Shown: positions 17,245-25,897 of the stretch, in pieces
How positions within the stretch are numbered: the first letter of the stretch is position 1
Layout: each line of letters begins with the position of its first letter
Assembly (NCBI RefSeq): GCF_052156535.1
Contig: NZ_JBQKUP010000039.1
Coordinates: 1-64,000, forward strand
DNA length: 64,000 nt
From: Nitrospira_E sp052156535
GTDB lineage: Bacteria; Nitrospirota; Nitrospiria; Nitrospirales; UBA8639
Direction of reading: 5' to 3'
Notes under the pieces: generated by a model
Seen by the model: only the letters and a program-made list of their open reading frames with translations
What the model was told of the DNA's origin: nothing
Database searches by the model: none
Program-made: the position numbers and the translations under genes

Positions 17245-18033
17245 ATGAATCTGGAACTGAAGGATAAAACGGCCTTGGTGACGGCGTCCTCAGGAGGCAT
17301 AGGGCTGGAAATCGCGCGTGCTCTCGCCGCCGAGGGCGCTAAAGTCGTGATGAACGGTCGTACGCAGGCCAGCGTGGAACAAGCGATGGCGGAGGTCCGA
17401 GCCGATCTTCCCCATGCAGAGATGATCCCTCTTGTGGCAGACAACGGAACTGCCGCCGGGTGCAATCTCACCATCTCTCAAGTGCCCGAGGTGGATATTC
17501 TGGTCAACAATCTCGGCATCTATGAGGCTGTCGGATTTTTTGAGGAAACGGATAAGGCCTGGCAGAACATGTTTGAGATCAACATCATGAGCGGGGTGCG
17601 TCTTGCCCGACATTACCTCCGAGGCATGCTTGAACGTGGGCAGGGACGCATCGTATTCATTTCAAGCGAATCGGGCGTCTCTCCGGCTCCCGAAATGGCG
17701 CACTACAGCGCAACCAAAACCATGCAATTAAGCATCGCGCGCTCATTGGCCGAACTCACCAAAGGGACGGAGGTCACGGTCAATTCAGTGCTCCCCGGAC
17801 CTACCCGCACGGAAAGCGTGGAGAAGTTCATCCGAAAGATATTTCCTGATCTTCCACCGGCGGAAGCCGGACGCCGGTTTATGTCAGAGAATCGACCGAC
17901 CTCCCTTATCGGTCGGCTGATTGATCCAAAAGAAATAGGAGAGATCGTGGCGTTCGTCTGTAGCGCCCGCGCCTCGGTGATCAATGGGTCTTGTATCCGG
18001 GCCGAAGGCGGTCTCGTACGTACGGTCTTTTGA
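17245..18033 (+). CDS. SDR family oxidoreductase
   Basis: Short-chain dehydrogenase/reductase of 262 residues, cytoplasmic. The Rossmann nucleotide motif is ASSGGIGLEIARAL near residue 13, followed by the NNLGIYE variant of NNAG. The catalytic set is Ser in FISSESGV, Tyr and Lys in HYSATKTMQL. The C-terminal region contains RPTSLIGRLIDPKEIGEIVAFVCS, typical of classical SDRs. The start at 17245 is supported by GGGAGGGGAG upstream; a longer frame starting inside selO is an artefact. Substrate is unknown; the nearest known group is 3-oxoacyl-ACP reductase-like dehydrogenases. Likely co-transcribed with selO. Confidence 0.9.
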   Translation: MNLELKDKTALVTASSGGIGLEIARALAAEGAKVVMNGRTQASVEQAMAEVRADLPHAEMIPLVADNGTAAGCNLTISQVPEVDILVNNLGIYEAVGFFEETDKAWQNMFEINIMSGVRLARHYLRGMLERGQGRIVFISSESGVSPAPEMAHYSATKTMQLSIARSLAELTKGTEVTVNSVLPGPTRTESVEKFIRKIFPDLPPAEAGRRFMSENRPTSLIGRLIDPKEIGEIVAFVCSARASVINGSCIRAEGGLVRTVF

Positions 18034-18151
18034 TGGGACAGGCCAAGCAGAAAGACCTCTTCGAAAAGAAACCTTCGGTGTAATCAGGAAAACAACAGAA
18101 GGAGCGATCCCTTTCTTGGTAATGAACGGGCTGAGGAGATAGAGTAATTCC

Positions 18152-18835
18152 ATGCGCATGATTCTTCTTTTTCTCCTGCTCATGATGATCGTGTTGGGAC
18201 CCCAACTGTGGGTGTGGTGGGTCTTCCGCCAATATCGTCAACACCGTGAGGATCTTGGAGGAACGGGTGGGGAATTGGCTCGTCATTTGCTCAATCGGTT
18301 TGGTCTGCAACAGGTGCGCGTGGAACCCACGCCGATGGGAGACCATTACAATCCCGAAACCAAAGTCGTTGGTCTGAATCCGCAGCATTACAATGGTAGA
18401 TCCCTTACCGCGGCAGTGATCGCAGCGCATGAAGTCGGCCATGCTTTGCAAGATCATGAGGGCTATACCCTCTTGAAAGATCGAACCCACCTGATTAAAT
18501 TTGCGCAGAAAGCCGAAAAGGCCGGGTCCTATCTGATGTTGGGCATTCCTGTCCTGGCTGGAGTAACCCGGATTCCTGCCGTGGGTCTTGCCGTCTTAGT
18601 CGTGGCGATCGGAACCATGAGCGTGTCCGCCATGGTGCATCTCATCACCTTACCCGTGGAATGGAATGCCAGTTTTCGGCGGGCCCTGCCGATCCTCAGA
18701 GAGGGCGGCTATCTGGCACCTCCGGATTTGTACGGCGCCAAACGTATCCTCACCGCCGCCGCTCTCACCTATGTTGCCTCCTCACTCTTCAGCCTGGTGA
18801 ACATGTGGCGATGGATTCGACTGGTCCGGCGATAG
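18152..18835 (+). CDS. YugP-like membrane zinc metallopeptidase
   Basis: Protein of 227 residues with an N-terminal membrane helix, the zinc motif HEVGHALQ (near residues 94-101) preceded by DHYNPETKVVGLNPQHYNG, and two or three further membrane segments. This is the PF04298 (Zn_peptidase_2, YugP) arrangement. It is probably an inner-membrane protease of unknown substrate. Start is the ATG at 18152 after GAGGAGATAGAG. The last 182 bases (18654-18835) are duplicated at 20476-20657, and about the last 145 at 21649-21793, with foreign modules between the copies. The gene itself appears intact. Confidence 0.88.
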   Translation: MRMILLFLLLMMIVLGPQLWVWWVFRQYRQHREDLGGTGGELARHLLNRFGLQQVRVEPTPMGDHYNPETKVVGLNPQHYNGRSLTAAVIAAHEVGHALQDHEGYTLLKDRTHLIKFAQKAEKAGSYLMLGIPVLAGVTRIPAVGLAVLVVAIGTMSVSAMVHLITLPVEWNASFRRALPILREGGYLAPPDLYGAKRILTAAALTYVASSLFSLVNMWRWIRLVRR

Positions 18836-19156
18836 TCCTGTTAGAGACCTCCTGTTGCTTCGATATATCATCATCAAAAAGGATGATCTCGACCATATCA
18901 TGCAAGCACAAAACACCCAATCCAATAAATGCTATGGCAGGAAAACTTCGAATCAGGTATTTTTTGGAATTTTATCCATTTCACCATTGCGTTGAATCTG
19001 TATTTTACAATTAGAATTAACTATATTTCGCTTGCAAGTATATTGAAAGTAGTACGGTTCAGTTATCCGTTATCTGTGTCTCACCCTAAGCTTTGGAAAT
19101 CCAAAAGTCCGATTAATGAAGATGCATGGCTCTTTTCTGGAAATTAAGCATTGGTT
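18836..19156 (+). other. AT-rich junction between metallopeptidase and fic
   Basis: About 320 bases, clearly richer in A and T than the metallopeptidase gene on its left. It marks the left edge of the Fic insert and should contain the fic promoter. No gene is visible. Confidence 0.45.
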
Positions 19157-20290
19157 ATGAATATCAAACAGTATAAAGCCGGGCGATATGTACAACAGTA
19201 CCAGTATAAGAGCTTTTTGCCCTCCACAATTAATCACGATTGGATATGGGAAGATCCTAAGATCAATACTCTTCTTGAAAAAGCTACCAAGGCTCTAGGA
19301 GAACTGAATGCATTTTCTTTGATTGTTCCCGATGTGGATTTATTTATCCATATGCATATCTTTAAAGAGGCCAGCACCTCAAGCCGAATTGAGGGTACCC
19401 AAACACACATTGATGAAGCCCTGCGTTCAAAAGAACAAATAGAGCCAGAACGGCGTGATGATTGGCAAGAAGTTCAGAACTATGTCCAAGCCATGAAAAA
19501 GGCTATTGAAGCCCTTGAAACCCTTCCTTTATCCAATCGATTGCTTTGCGACACCCACCGGATTCTTCTTCAGGGAGTGCGGGGTGAGCATAAGCTCCCT
19601 GGTGAGTTTCGCCTGAGTCAAAATTGGATTGGGGGGACGAGTATTATAGATGCTGCCTTTATTCCCCCAAGTCATGAGGAAATTCCAAATCTCATGAGTG
19701 ATTTAGAAAAATTTTGGCACAATGATACGATCGAAGTCCCCCATTTGGTTCGTGTAGCTATTAGTCATTATCAATTTGAAACCATTCATCCATTTTTAGA
19801 TGGGAATGGTCGTATTGGAAGGCTTCTTATTACACTATATCTGGTCGGTCAAGGTTTGTTGGCAAAGCCTTCGCTGTACCTGTCGAGCTATATTGAGAAG
19901 CGAAAGATTGCATATTACGAAGGGTTAACGACGGTGAGAGCCACGCATGATATCGGACATTGGATTCGGTTTTTCCTGCTAGCTGTTTTGGAAACTGCTA
20001 ATCAGGGCGTTGCGACCTTCCGAAAGATATTAGGTTTGCGAAGCAGTGTAGAGCAGGAAATTCTTCGATTGGGGAAAAAAGCTGTACGAGCCAAAGACTT
20101 GTTAAACTTCTTATACAAAAAACCTGTGGTAAGTCCCAATGAAGTGGCCCAGACCCTCTCGGTTACTCACCAAACTGCTAATCGGCTTATCAATGATTTT
20201 GTGGAATTGGGGATTCTTCAGGAGAGAACCGGATTCCAGCGAAATCGAGTCTTTCAATTTGATCGCTATCTTCGATTGTTTCTGGATTAA
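19157..20290 (+). CDS. Fic-domain protein (AMPylator) with inhibitory helix and winged-helix tail
   Basis: Enzyme of 377 residues that probably transfers AMP to a protein target. The catalytic motif is HPFLDGNGRIGR, with His211. An N-terminal inhibitory motif, Ser-x-x-x-Glu-Gly (SSRIEG, Glu79), marks a class II, self-inhibited Fic. The C-terminal 70 residues form a winged-helix segment (PVVSPNEVAQTLSVTHQTANRLINDFVELGIL), common in stand-alone DOC/Fic regulators. The ATG at 19157 is preferred over an upstream TTG. Base composition is lower in GC than the neighbours. It lies between two copies of the metallopeptidase 3-prime end, so it was probably acquired. No separate antitoxin is seen, in line with self-inhibition. 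Confidence 0.92.
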   Translation: MNIKQYKAGRYVQQYQYKSFLPSTINHDWIWEDPKINTLLEKATKALGELNAFSLIVPDVDLFIHMHIFKEASTSSRIEGTQTHIDEALRSKEQIEPERRDDWQEVQNYVQAMKKAIEALETLPLSNRLLCDTHRILLQGVRGEHKLPGEFRLSQNWIGGTSIIDAAFIPPSHEEIPNLMSDLEKFWHNDTIEVPHLVRVAISHYQFETIHPFLDGNGRIGRLLITLYLVGQGLLAKPSLYLSSYIEKRKIAYYEGLTTVRATHDIGHWIRFFLLAVLETANQGVATFRKILGLRSSVEQEILRLGKKAVRAKDLLNFLYKKPVVSPNEVAQTLSVTHQTANRLINDFVELGILQERTGFQRNRVFQFDRYLRLFLD

Positions 20291-20475
20291 TCTGCTTTGC
20301 CAATACTTTTCCACTCTGGCTGTAAATTTACATATGAAAATCAGTATGTAAAGTAAATCGTTTTTATTTACATATAAAAACCCATATGATGAATTCGGCA
20401 ATGGCGTTATTGAGTTTTTGCAATTAGGTATTTATATGCAAAATTAAGGAAATGGCGCCATACTTTGCAAGGCTT

Positions 20476-20657
20476 CCGTGGAATGGGATGCCAGTTTTCG
20501 GCGGGCCCTGCCGATTCTCAGAGAAGGCGGCTATCTGGCCCCTCCAGATTTGCATGGCGCCAAACGGATCCTCACCGCCACCGCTCTCACCTATGTTGCC
20601 TCCTCACTCTTCAGCCTGGTAAATATGTGGCGATGGATTCGATTGGTCCGGTGTTAG
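20476..20657 (+). repeat. duplicated 3-prime end of the metallopeptidase gene, copy 2
   Basis: 182 bases matching 18654-18835 with 14 differences (about 92%). The reading frame stays open to its own TAG, and the duplication ends exactly at the stop codon. It begins at CCGTGGAATGG, so it lacks the start and the zinc site. It separates the Fic module from the VapBC module. Confidence 0.9.
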
Positions 20658-20792
20658 TTTTGCTGGGGTGGAAAGCAACATTTCATCTTTGGAAACCGGG
20701 TTGAGAAGGGGGAGAAAAATAAGAATTTTAGCCTGGATACGGCGTGCTCCTGATTTAAAGTTTGGGTAGGTGCAATGCGCCATTCCCTCCCG

Positions 20793-21224
20793 CTACCCCA
20801 ATCGAATAATATCCTCGATCCAAATGGTTCTAGAGCTGTAAGGCCCATTGGAAAGTGCCTGGAAGAATTTGCGATCGGCTGTGATCACAGCACCATCAAT
20901 TGTCTCGGCCAAAGCGAGGTAGAGACAATCATACAAACTTTGATGAGTCGCAAGGGCCAGAGCATAGCCCGCGTGAAAGAGTCGTTCATCGGGATGATAT
21001 TGAAGCGGGAGTTGCCTGAACTCCTTGAGTATGACATCACCTTCCTCTTTTGTGAGTTCGTTGCGGCGGATCTTTTTGGCAAGAACGCTGCCCGCCTCCA
21101 ATTGGATAAAAGCTGGCACGTGAAGTGGAGCCTTTAACCGGCTGGCATGTATCGCGACATCTGAATAAATTTCAGGAATAAACCATTTGATCGCGACACT
21201 CGCATCAATCACATAGCCCTTCAA
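20793..21224 (-). CDS. vapC: VapC-type PIN-domain toxin
   Basis: PIN-fold endoribonuclease of 143 residues, the toxin of a type II toxin-antitoxin pair. The acidic metal-binding set is present: Asp7 in YVIDASVAIKW, Glu43 in IQLEAGSVLAKK, Asp99 in SLYDCLYLALA and Asp117 in TADRKF. The gene overlaps the antitoxin stop by 4 bases, which suggests translational coupling. It lies between the second and third copies of the metallopeptidase 3-prime end. The RNA target is not predictable; many VapC cut initiator tRNA. Confidence 0.93.
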   Translation of the reverse strand: MKGYVIDASVAIKWFIPEIYSDVAIHASRLKAPLHVPAFIQLEAGSVLAKKIRRNELTKEEGDVILKEFRQLPLQYHPDERLFHAGYALALATHQSLYDCLYLALAETIDGAVITADRKFFQALSNGPYSSRTIWIEDIIRLG

Positions 21225-21454
21225 CGATCTCGATCCTCGCGGATCAGCTCTGCACTATCGCTGAACGTCCGGCCGGACTTCTTTAACCGCTTGTGAAGCT
21301 GTTCGATCCGTTTCCATGCTCCCTCATAGTCGGGCACGGCTTCTTCCAAAATCGTTCTGACCTCCGATTCAAGGGACCGCCCATGTTCCTGAGCACGTTT
21401 CTTGAGCCGATCTACGATTTTCTCGTCAAGTTGCCGAACTAAAACCTGTGCCAT
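21221..21454 (-). CDS. vapB: VapB/FitA-type ribbon-helix-helix antitoxin
   Basis: Antitoxin of 77 residues. The N-terminal AQVLVRQLDEKIVDRLKKRA and GRSLESEVRTILEEA segments form an Arc/FitA-like ribbon-helix-helix DNA-binding domain; the C-terminal part (GRTFSDSAELIREDR) would wrap the PIN toxin. The start at 21454 has GGAGGA 4 bases upstream; a longer start adds only four residues. It binds the palindrome at 21477-21497 in all likelihood and so represses its own operon. Confidence 0.9.
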   Translation of the reverse strand: MAQVLVRQLDEKIVDRLKKRAQEHGRSLESEVRTILEEAVPDYEGAWKRIEQLHKRLKKSGRTFSDSAELIREDRDR

Positions 21455-21476
21455 CGTCTCCTCCAATATTTAAAAA

Positions 21477-21497
21477 ATGCTATCATTATGATAGCAT
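21477..21497. promoter_or_regulatory. VapBC operator palindrome
   Basis: ATGCTATCA-TTA-TGATAGCAT, a perfect 9-bp inverted repeat around 3 bases, 22 bases upstream of the vapB start. Position and symmetry fit autoregulation by the ribbon-helix-helix antitoxin. Confidence 0.75.
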
Positions 21498-21648
21498 GTC
21501 ATCTGGCATCCATCAATGGAGCAATTTCTTCAACGCATCGGTCATGCGGAATACTTGTTTCTTTGTATCGTTGGTGAAAAAAGAACGGTATGAGAAGAAG
21601 ATGGCAGCTAGTTGCTGAAAGTGGGGGTATAACCGACGAGCAGAATAT

Positions 21649-21793
21649 GATCTTCCGAGAAGGCAGGTACCTGGCACCTCCGGATTTGCATGGCGCCAAA
21701 CGTATCCTCATTGCCGCCGCTCTCACCTATGTTGCCTCCTCACTCTTCAGCCTGGTGAACATGTGGCGATGGGTTCGATTGATCCGGCGCTAA
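21649..21793 (+). repeat. duplicated 3-prime end of the metallopeptidase gene, copy 3
   Basis: About 145 bases matching the last part of the metallopeptidase gene, again with an open frame (REGRYLAPPDLHGAKRIL onward) and ending exactly at a stop codon. It closes the right side of the VapBC insert. Confidence 0.88.
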
Positions 21794-22330
21794 GTGTATG
21801 GGGGCAAGTTCTATAAATCCGGGGCCGACAAGCCGATCGAAAAATGGACAGTCTTCTTTCCGACGTCAGGCCTCATTGTTCGCTGATGCACGTGCCAAGT
21901 TCTCTGAATGTGCTTCGCACCATTTTTGAAATTAACAGCCGAGCAGGACTGGAATTTCTTCCATGAACGGACGATTGGGCTGCCTTCCGATTTTCCTGTT
22001 TCTGCTGCTCCTCTTCCTGCTTCCACTCGTGTTTGCCCAATTCATGGGCCTTGCCCTGGTCAAGCTACGATTGGACCCCTCTGCCGAAATTAGAAACTGA
22101 GTAAATACAAATAGAGGTGGTAATGCGTGGACGGAAATTAAAACTGAGAAGCAGGAGGAAGACGGTATCCGCATGCGGGCCCCTCGTTTTCCTTGAAAAC
22201 AAAAGAGCAATGGAATTTAAAGCCCTGGCCCCCAGTCTCTTATGACGGATAAGATGAATTGAGCCTCATAAATTGTCCCTGGTTCTGATAAGCAAGCATT
22301 CATATTTAATGTTGTTGAAAATTTTGAACG
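21794..22330. other. right edge of the insertion hotspot, no complete gene
   Basis: About 540 bases holding only the membrane-protein fragment at 21963-22100. No tRNA or integrase remnant is visible. Confidence 0.4.
21963..22100 (+). pseudogene. N-terminal fragment of a membrane protein (DUF1614-like)
   Basis: A 45-residue frame starting MNGRLGCLPIFLFLLLLFLL and continuing with FMGLALVKLRLDPSAEIRN before a TGA. Hydrophobic helix plus a KL-x-L-x-PSA segment resembles the first helix of DUF1614 membrane proteins, which are several times longer. The rest is missing, so this is probably a gene remnant at the edge of the insertion hotspot. Confidence 0.4.
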
Positions 22331-22945
22331 ATGGAGATTGATCAGCCCTCTGGACTCAGCAAGCCTGCCGACACTCACTTGCCTGAGACACCCGTGTCTC
22401 CGGAGTTGTGGACCATTGGCCATTCGACGCGACCTATTGAGGAATTTATCGGGCTTCTTCAATCACATGGCATTCAACTGCTGGTCGACGTCAGAACGAT
22501 TCCGTTTTCACGGCGCAATCCGCAGTTCCACCAGGAGACTCTTGCCCAGAGTCTTCGTCAAGCCGGACTACAGTATCGGCACATGCCGGAGTTGGGTGGT
22601 CGTAGAAAAACACGGCCGGATTCGGTGAATGTGGGATGGAGGAATGAGGGTTTCCGAGGTTACGCGGATTATATGCAAACTCAAGCGTTTTGGAATGGGT
22701 TGGAGGAACTGGTGGATATCGGACAACAGTCGCCGTCAGCCGTGATGTGCGCGGAAGCGGTTCCCTGGCACTGCCACCGGATGCTCATAGCAGATGCCAT
22801 GGTCATCCGTGGGTGGACCGTACACCACATCATCTCGGCCAGTTCTCTCAAAACGCATACCCTCACGCCCTTTGCCAAATCTGACGCAGGTCGCCTTACT
22901 TACCCCTCCGAAGGCTCCTCGGATTCAACTCTCCGAATCTTCTAA
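22331..22945 (+). CDS. DUF488 domain protein
   Basis: Protein of 204 residues. The domain begins TIGHSTRPIEEFIGLLQSHG, continues LLVDVRTIPFSRRNPQFH, and has the Cys-rich motif MCAEAVPWHCHRMLIAD, all typical of DUF488. The family is linked to nucleic-acid or thiol chemistry but has no proven activity. The first 25 residues are a non-conserved extension; no clear ribosome binding site precedes the ATG at 22331, so a later start is possible. The gene stands alone. Confidence 0.9.
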   Translation: MEIDQPSGLSKPADTHLPETPVSPELWTIGHSTRPIEEFIGLLQSHGIQLLVDVRTIPFSRRNPQFHQETLAQSLRQAGLQYRHMPELGGRRKTRPDSVNVGWRNEGFRGYADYMQTQAFWNGLEELVDIGQQSPSAVMCAEAVPWHCHRMLIADAMVIRGWTVHHIISASSLKTHTLTPFAKSDAGRLTYPSEGSSDSTLRIF

Positions 22946-23178
22946 CGGGAAGGCTGAAGTTTCTGACCTACATTTTGCCGGCCTCAGGTATATCGCGTAT
23001 TTACACCCTTCGTACCCTGGCATCTTCAAAATGAACAGGCATCATGTTCTGGTGAGACGGATCCCTTAGTACATATGAGTTTTTAATATTTACAGGCGGG
23101 GGACTTTACAGATTGAGGGATGACCCTGCCCTGCTGATAAGCGTTTTTTTGAAGGCCCAAGCACGCTGACCCCCGGGC

Positions 23179-23213
23179 ACCTGTGTCCCTGATGATTGTT
23201 CAGGGGCACAGGT
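23179..23213. terminator. hairpin downstream of the barrel gene
   Basis: ACCTGTGTCCCTGA (23179-23192) pairs with TCAGGGGCACAGGT (23200-23213) with one mismatch. It lies 28 bases after the barrel gene stop on the minus strand. No T-run follows. A similar hairpin with the same CCTGTGCCCCTGA arm occurs at 25834-25862. The rest of 22946-23240 shows no gene. Confidence 0.5.
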
Positions 23214-23240
23214 ATAGAGGGAGGAAACTCCAAATAGGAT

Positions 23241-23846
23241 TTAAAAATGATAGTTGAGACCAATTGTGACCATATGACCCTCGTCATGAAAAGAAACCGA
23301 ATTTCCATTTTGATCTTTTGAATGAATTCGCTCCAACCACACCCACCGATAAGACCCGTCGATTGACCAGTTCTGGTTCACCATAAGTTGCAGACCGGCA
23401 CCACCATGAAGACCAAATCGTTGTTGTGCATCACTATAGTTATTGGGCCCATCCACATCGGTGTAATACCAGCCCCCGCCCCCGATCAGATACGGACTCA
23501 ACCGCTTACCCGGAAGTAGATAGACGAGACCGGACAACTGTAGTGGAAAAGTCTTGGCCGTGGTAGAACCATAATCATTTTTTCGATAATCCATCGATCC
23601 TTCAAGAGCAAATACGTCATTTAAATACCATCGGGCCTGGGACCCCCCATACCAACTGTCATCTCCGCCAATGGGATCGTAATACATGGCCCGACCACCA
23701 ATGGAAAAATCGCCTTTGCTGATTTTCTGGAAAAAAATGCTTTCGGCTGCCGCTACTGGACTATGAACCATGCTGAACCCGATGACGAGGGCGGAAACTG
23801 TTCCGAGCCACGAAAACTTTTTTAAACCTTTTCCCGACACTTTCAT
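23241..23846 (-). CDS. outer-membrane beta-barrel protein
   Basis: Exported protein of 201 residues. A signal peptide ending near SPVAAAES precedes alternating polar and aromatic strands, and the last residue is Phe (TIGLNYHF), the usual outer-membrane insertion signal. Strands such as FSIGGRAMYYDPIG, LSPYLIGGGGWYYTDV and WSIDGSYRWVWLE give an 8-strand OmpA/OmpW-like barrel. The start at 23846 is chosen for AAGGAG 5 bases upstream. Function unknown; small barrels of this type bind lipids or serve structure. Confidence 0.82.
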   Translation of the reverse strand: MKVSGKGLKKFSWLGTVSALVIGFSMVHSPVAAAESIFFQKISKGDFSIGGRAMYYDPIGGDDSWYGGSQARWYLNDVFALEGSMDYRKNDYGSTTAKTFPLQLSGLVYLLPGKRLSPYLIGGGGWYYTDVDGPNNYSDAQQRFGLHGGAGLQLMVNQNWSIDGSYRWVWLERIHSKDQNGNSVSFHDEGHMVTIGLNYHF

Positions 23847-24754
23847 GAGGACTCCTTTCCTATGACCTTCACCATCTATTTTAATAGAAGAGATTTGATC
23901 CGATGGTGGTAAAGATTCAAATCTCAAAACAGCTCTTTTTCGATTAATTCAGTGATTATTTTCGCAAGATTTCTCATGTCACCAAGGGGTGAAAAACCTT
24001 TCCCTTTATGGTTTTTTTTCGTTGCCGGTCCGGTGTGTGGATATCATATTTCTTCTTTTCGAAAATGAGAGTTGTTGCACACATTTTTCGTCATTGAATG
24101 TTTTAACTTTGCGATTATGATCTGATTAGTAACCTGACATAATTGTTAAAAACCCTGGACGCCTGACTGAAAATATTTTTGTTTTTGGGTTTAGTTTCGG
24201 GATGGCGGGGAAGAGTTTCTTAGGGATTTGAGAGAGGGGGGATCACTTGCTTCACGGTAGAAGTTTAATAGACCAGCAAGTGCAGATATTGAAGACTGTT
24301 CTGCATCCTCCTTAAGGCTTTCTCAGGCTGTTATCTTGAGGCAAGGGTGAAAGATCTGCCCACGGGCGGCCTTCACTGCTGAGCGAGATCCTTTGTTTCA
24401 CTCTGGATACATTATTCTCCAGTGCGGGGGTCTATCACCGGCCAACTGTATGTATTGGCAATCTGAATAGGGGCCGACGGGAATGAATTGGTGGTTGAAT
24501 AAATGGGTTCCTTACCTTCTGCTTTTGTCTATTGGCGACGAAGGAACTGGCAGGTAGAGAAAGGAATTGATGGAAATCTTTCATTCAAATCCATCATGCT
24601 TTTTCTTTCTTCATTCACACTGAGAATGGGTGAATAAAATTATCTCAAATTTCATTCTCCGTTTGAGTGTTTTTCTGTTCATAAAGCCTTCATACGCAAA
24701 GGAAAGCTGGTCACGATGTTTATCGAAATATTTGCGCGGTGTACGTGAGATGTC
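23847..24754. other. long intergenic stretch, nothing recognised
   Basis: About 900 bases with divergent genes on both sides, so promoters of both lie here. Scattered AT-rich tracts occur near 24000-24190. A 24-codon frame at 24483-24557 has a hydrophobic core but a weak ribosome binding site. No RNA gene or repeat copy was found. Confidence 0.4.
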
Positions 24755-25882
24755 ATGCTGGAAATAATTTATCCCGTTCTTATCTTCCTGGCTTTACTGA
24801 TTATGACGGCAACCCTTTTGCCGCTTCTTCGGGTTGATGAGTGGTGGGTGCGTATCTTCGATTTCCCACGCCTTCAGATATTGACAATTGGGGTGGCCCT
24901 CGCCGTGGCCCTGGCTTACTCGATTTTCTATTCAGCGCATGCGTTTTGGAAATGGGTGCTCATCGGACTTATCGCATGTCTCGTCTATCAGGGATACCGG
25001 ATGTTTCCTTACACGCGATTGGCTCCCAAGCAGGCGTTAGATTCTCTCAATTCCTCTAATGAAGGTCTTTTGAGTATTTTGACAGCCAACATCTACAAGA
25101 ATAATCGAAACGCATCAGGATTTTTAAACGTCGTCTCGACCGCCTCTCCCGACGTCGTGCTCGTTATTGAACCCGATCAGTGGTGGGAACGACAGCTCAG
25201 CGGACTTGAAGCCTCCTATCCCCATACCATCAAACAACCCTTGGGGAATACATACGGGATGCTGCTTTATTCACGATTGAAATTGCGAAACTCTGATATT
25301 CGTTTACTGGTTGAAGACCACCTTCCATCCTTTTTTACAGAAATTGAGTTGCGGTCGGGAAGGATTATTGAACTTTATGGACTCCATCCTCGTCCTCCGA
25401 GATTTGGACAGGATACGGATGAGCGGGATGCGGAAATTTTAATTGTTGGCCGGGAGGTCGCACGCGCCAAAAAACCCGTTGTGGTTACCGGAGACTTAAA
25501 TGATGTGGCCTGGTCCTATACGACAACGTTATTTCAGAAGATTAGCGGAATGGTCGATCCTCGTATCGGCCGGGGGTTTTTCAATACGTACCATGCCAAG
25601 TATCCGATCTTTCGCTTCCCCGTTGATCATATTTTTCACTCTCCCGCATTTCGTTTGGTTGAGATGAAGAGATTGCTGCCCATCGGGTCTGATCATTTTC
25701 CAATATTGGCGGTTTTATCGTATGAACCGGAAGATCGAAACGGTCCCCGAGCTCCTGAGGCAGATTCAGATGATCGTCAAGAAGTCGATGAAATATTCAA
25801 CAAGGTACAAAAACATAATGACCTCCACACACCTGTGCCCCTGACGGAACGCCAGGGGCACAAAGTCGTTGGATGGCTCTGA
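24755..25882 (+). CDS. membrane-anchored endonuclease/exonuclease/phosphatase family protein
   Basis: Protein of 375 residues. The first 90 residues hold three membrane helices; the remainder is an EEP fold with LSILTANIYKNNR, DVVLVIEP (metal Glu), YGLHPRPP, VVTGDLNDVAWS and the final GSDHFPIL motif with catalytic Asp-His. Such proteins cleave phosphodiester bonds in DNA, RNA, lipids or sugar phosphates; the layout matches YafD-like membrane members. The active domain would face the periplasm or cytoplasm depending on helix count. The coding region ends with a strong hairpin (25834-25862). Confidence 0.88.
   Translation: MLEIIYPVLIFLALLIMTATLLPLLRVDEWWVRIFDFPRLQILTIGVALAVALAYSIFYSAHAFWKWVLIGLIACLVYQGYRMFPYTRLAPKQALDSLNSSNEGLLSILTANIYKNNRNASGFLNVVSTASPDVVLVIEPDQWWERQLSGLEASYPHTIKQPLGNTYGMLLYSRLKLRNSDIRLLVEDHLPSFFTEIELRSGRIIELYGLHPRPPRFGQDTDERDAEILIVGREVARAKKPVVVTGDLNDVAWSYTTTLFQKISGMVDPRIGRGFFNTYHAKYPIFRFPVDHIFHSPAFRLVEMKRLLPIGSDHFPILAVLSYEPEDRNGPRAPEADSDDRQEVDEIFNKVQKHNDLHTPVPLTERQGHKVVGWL
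25834..25862. terminator. hairpin at the end of the EEP-family gene
   Basis: TGTGCCCCTG (25834-25843) and CAGGGGCACA (25853-25862) form a perfect 10-bp stem with a 9-base loop inside the last codons of the gene. There is no T-run after it. It shares its CCTGTGCCCCTGA arm with the hairpin at 23179-23213. Confidence 0.5.
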
Positions 25883-25897
25883 AATTCCGGTTTCGTG

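Noticed and set aside
20465..20704. Plus-strand frame over the second metallopeptidase gene-end copy
   Set aside because: Wrong frame; the matching frame is the in-register metallopeptidase tail, already listed as a repeat.
18654..21793. Interpretation of the three gene-end copies as a CRISPR array or simple tandem repeat
   Set aside because: Copies are 145-182 bp, unequal, and separated by whole genes of different families; no short regular repeat-spacer pattern exists.
24483..24557. 24-codon frame with a hydrophobic core
   Set aside because: Weak ribosome binding site and no supporting conservation visible; too short to claim.
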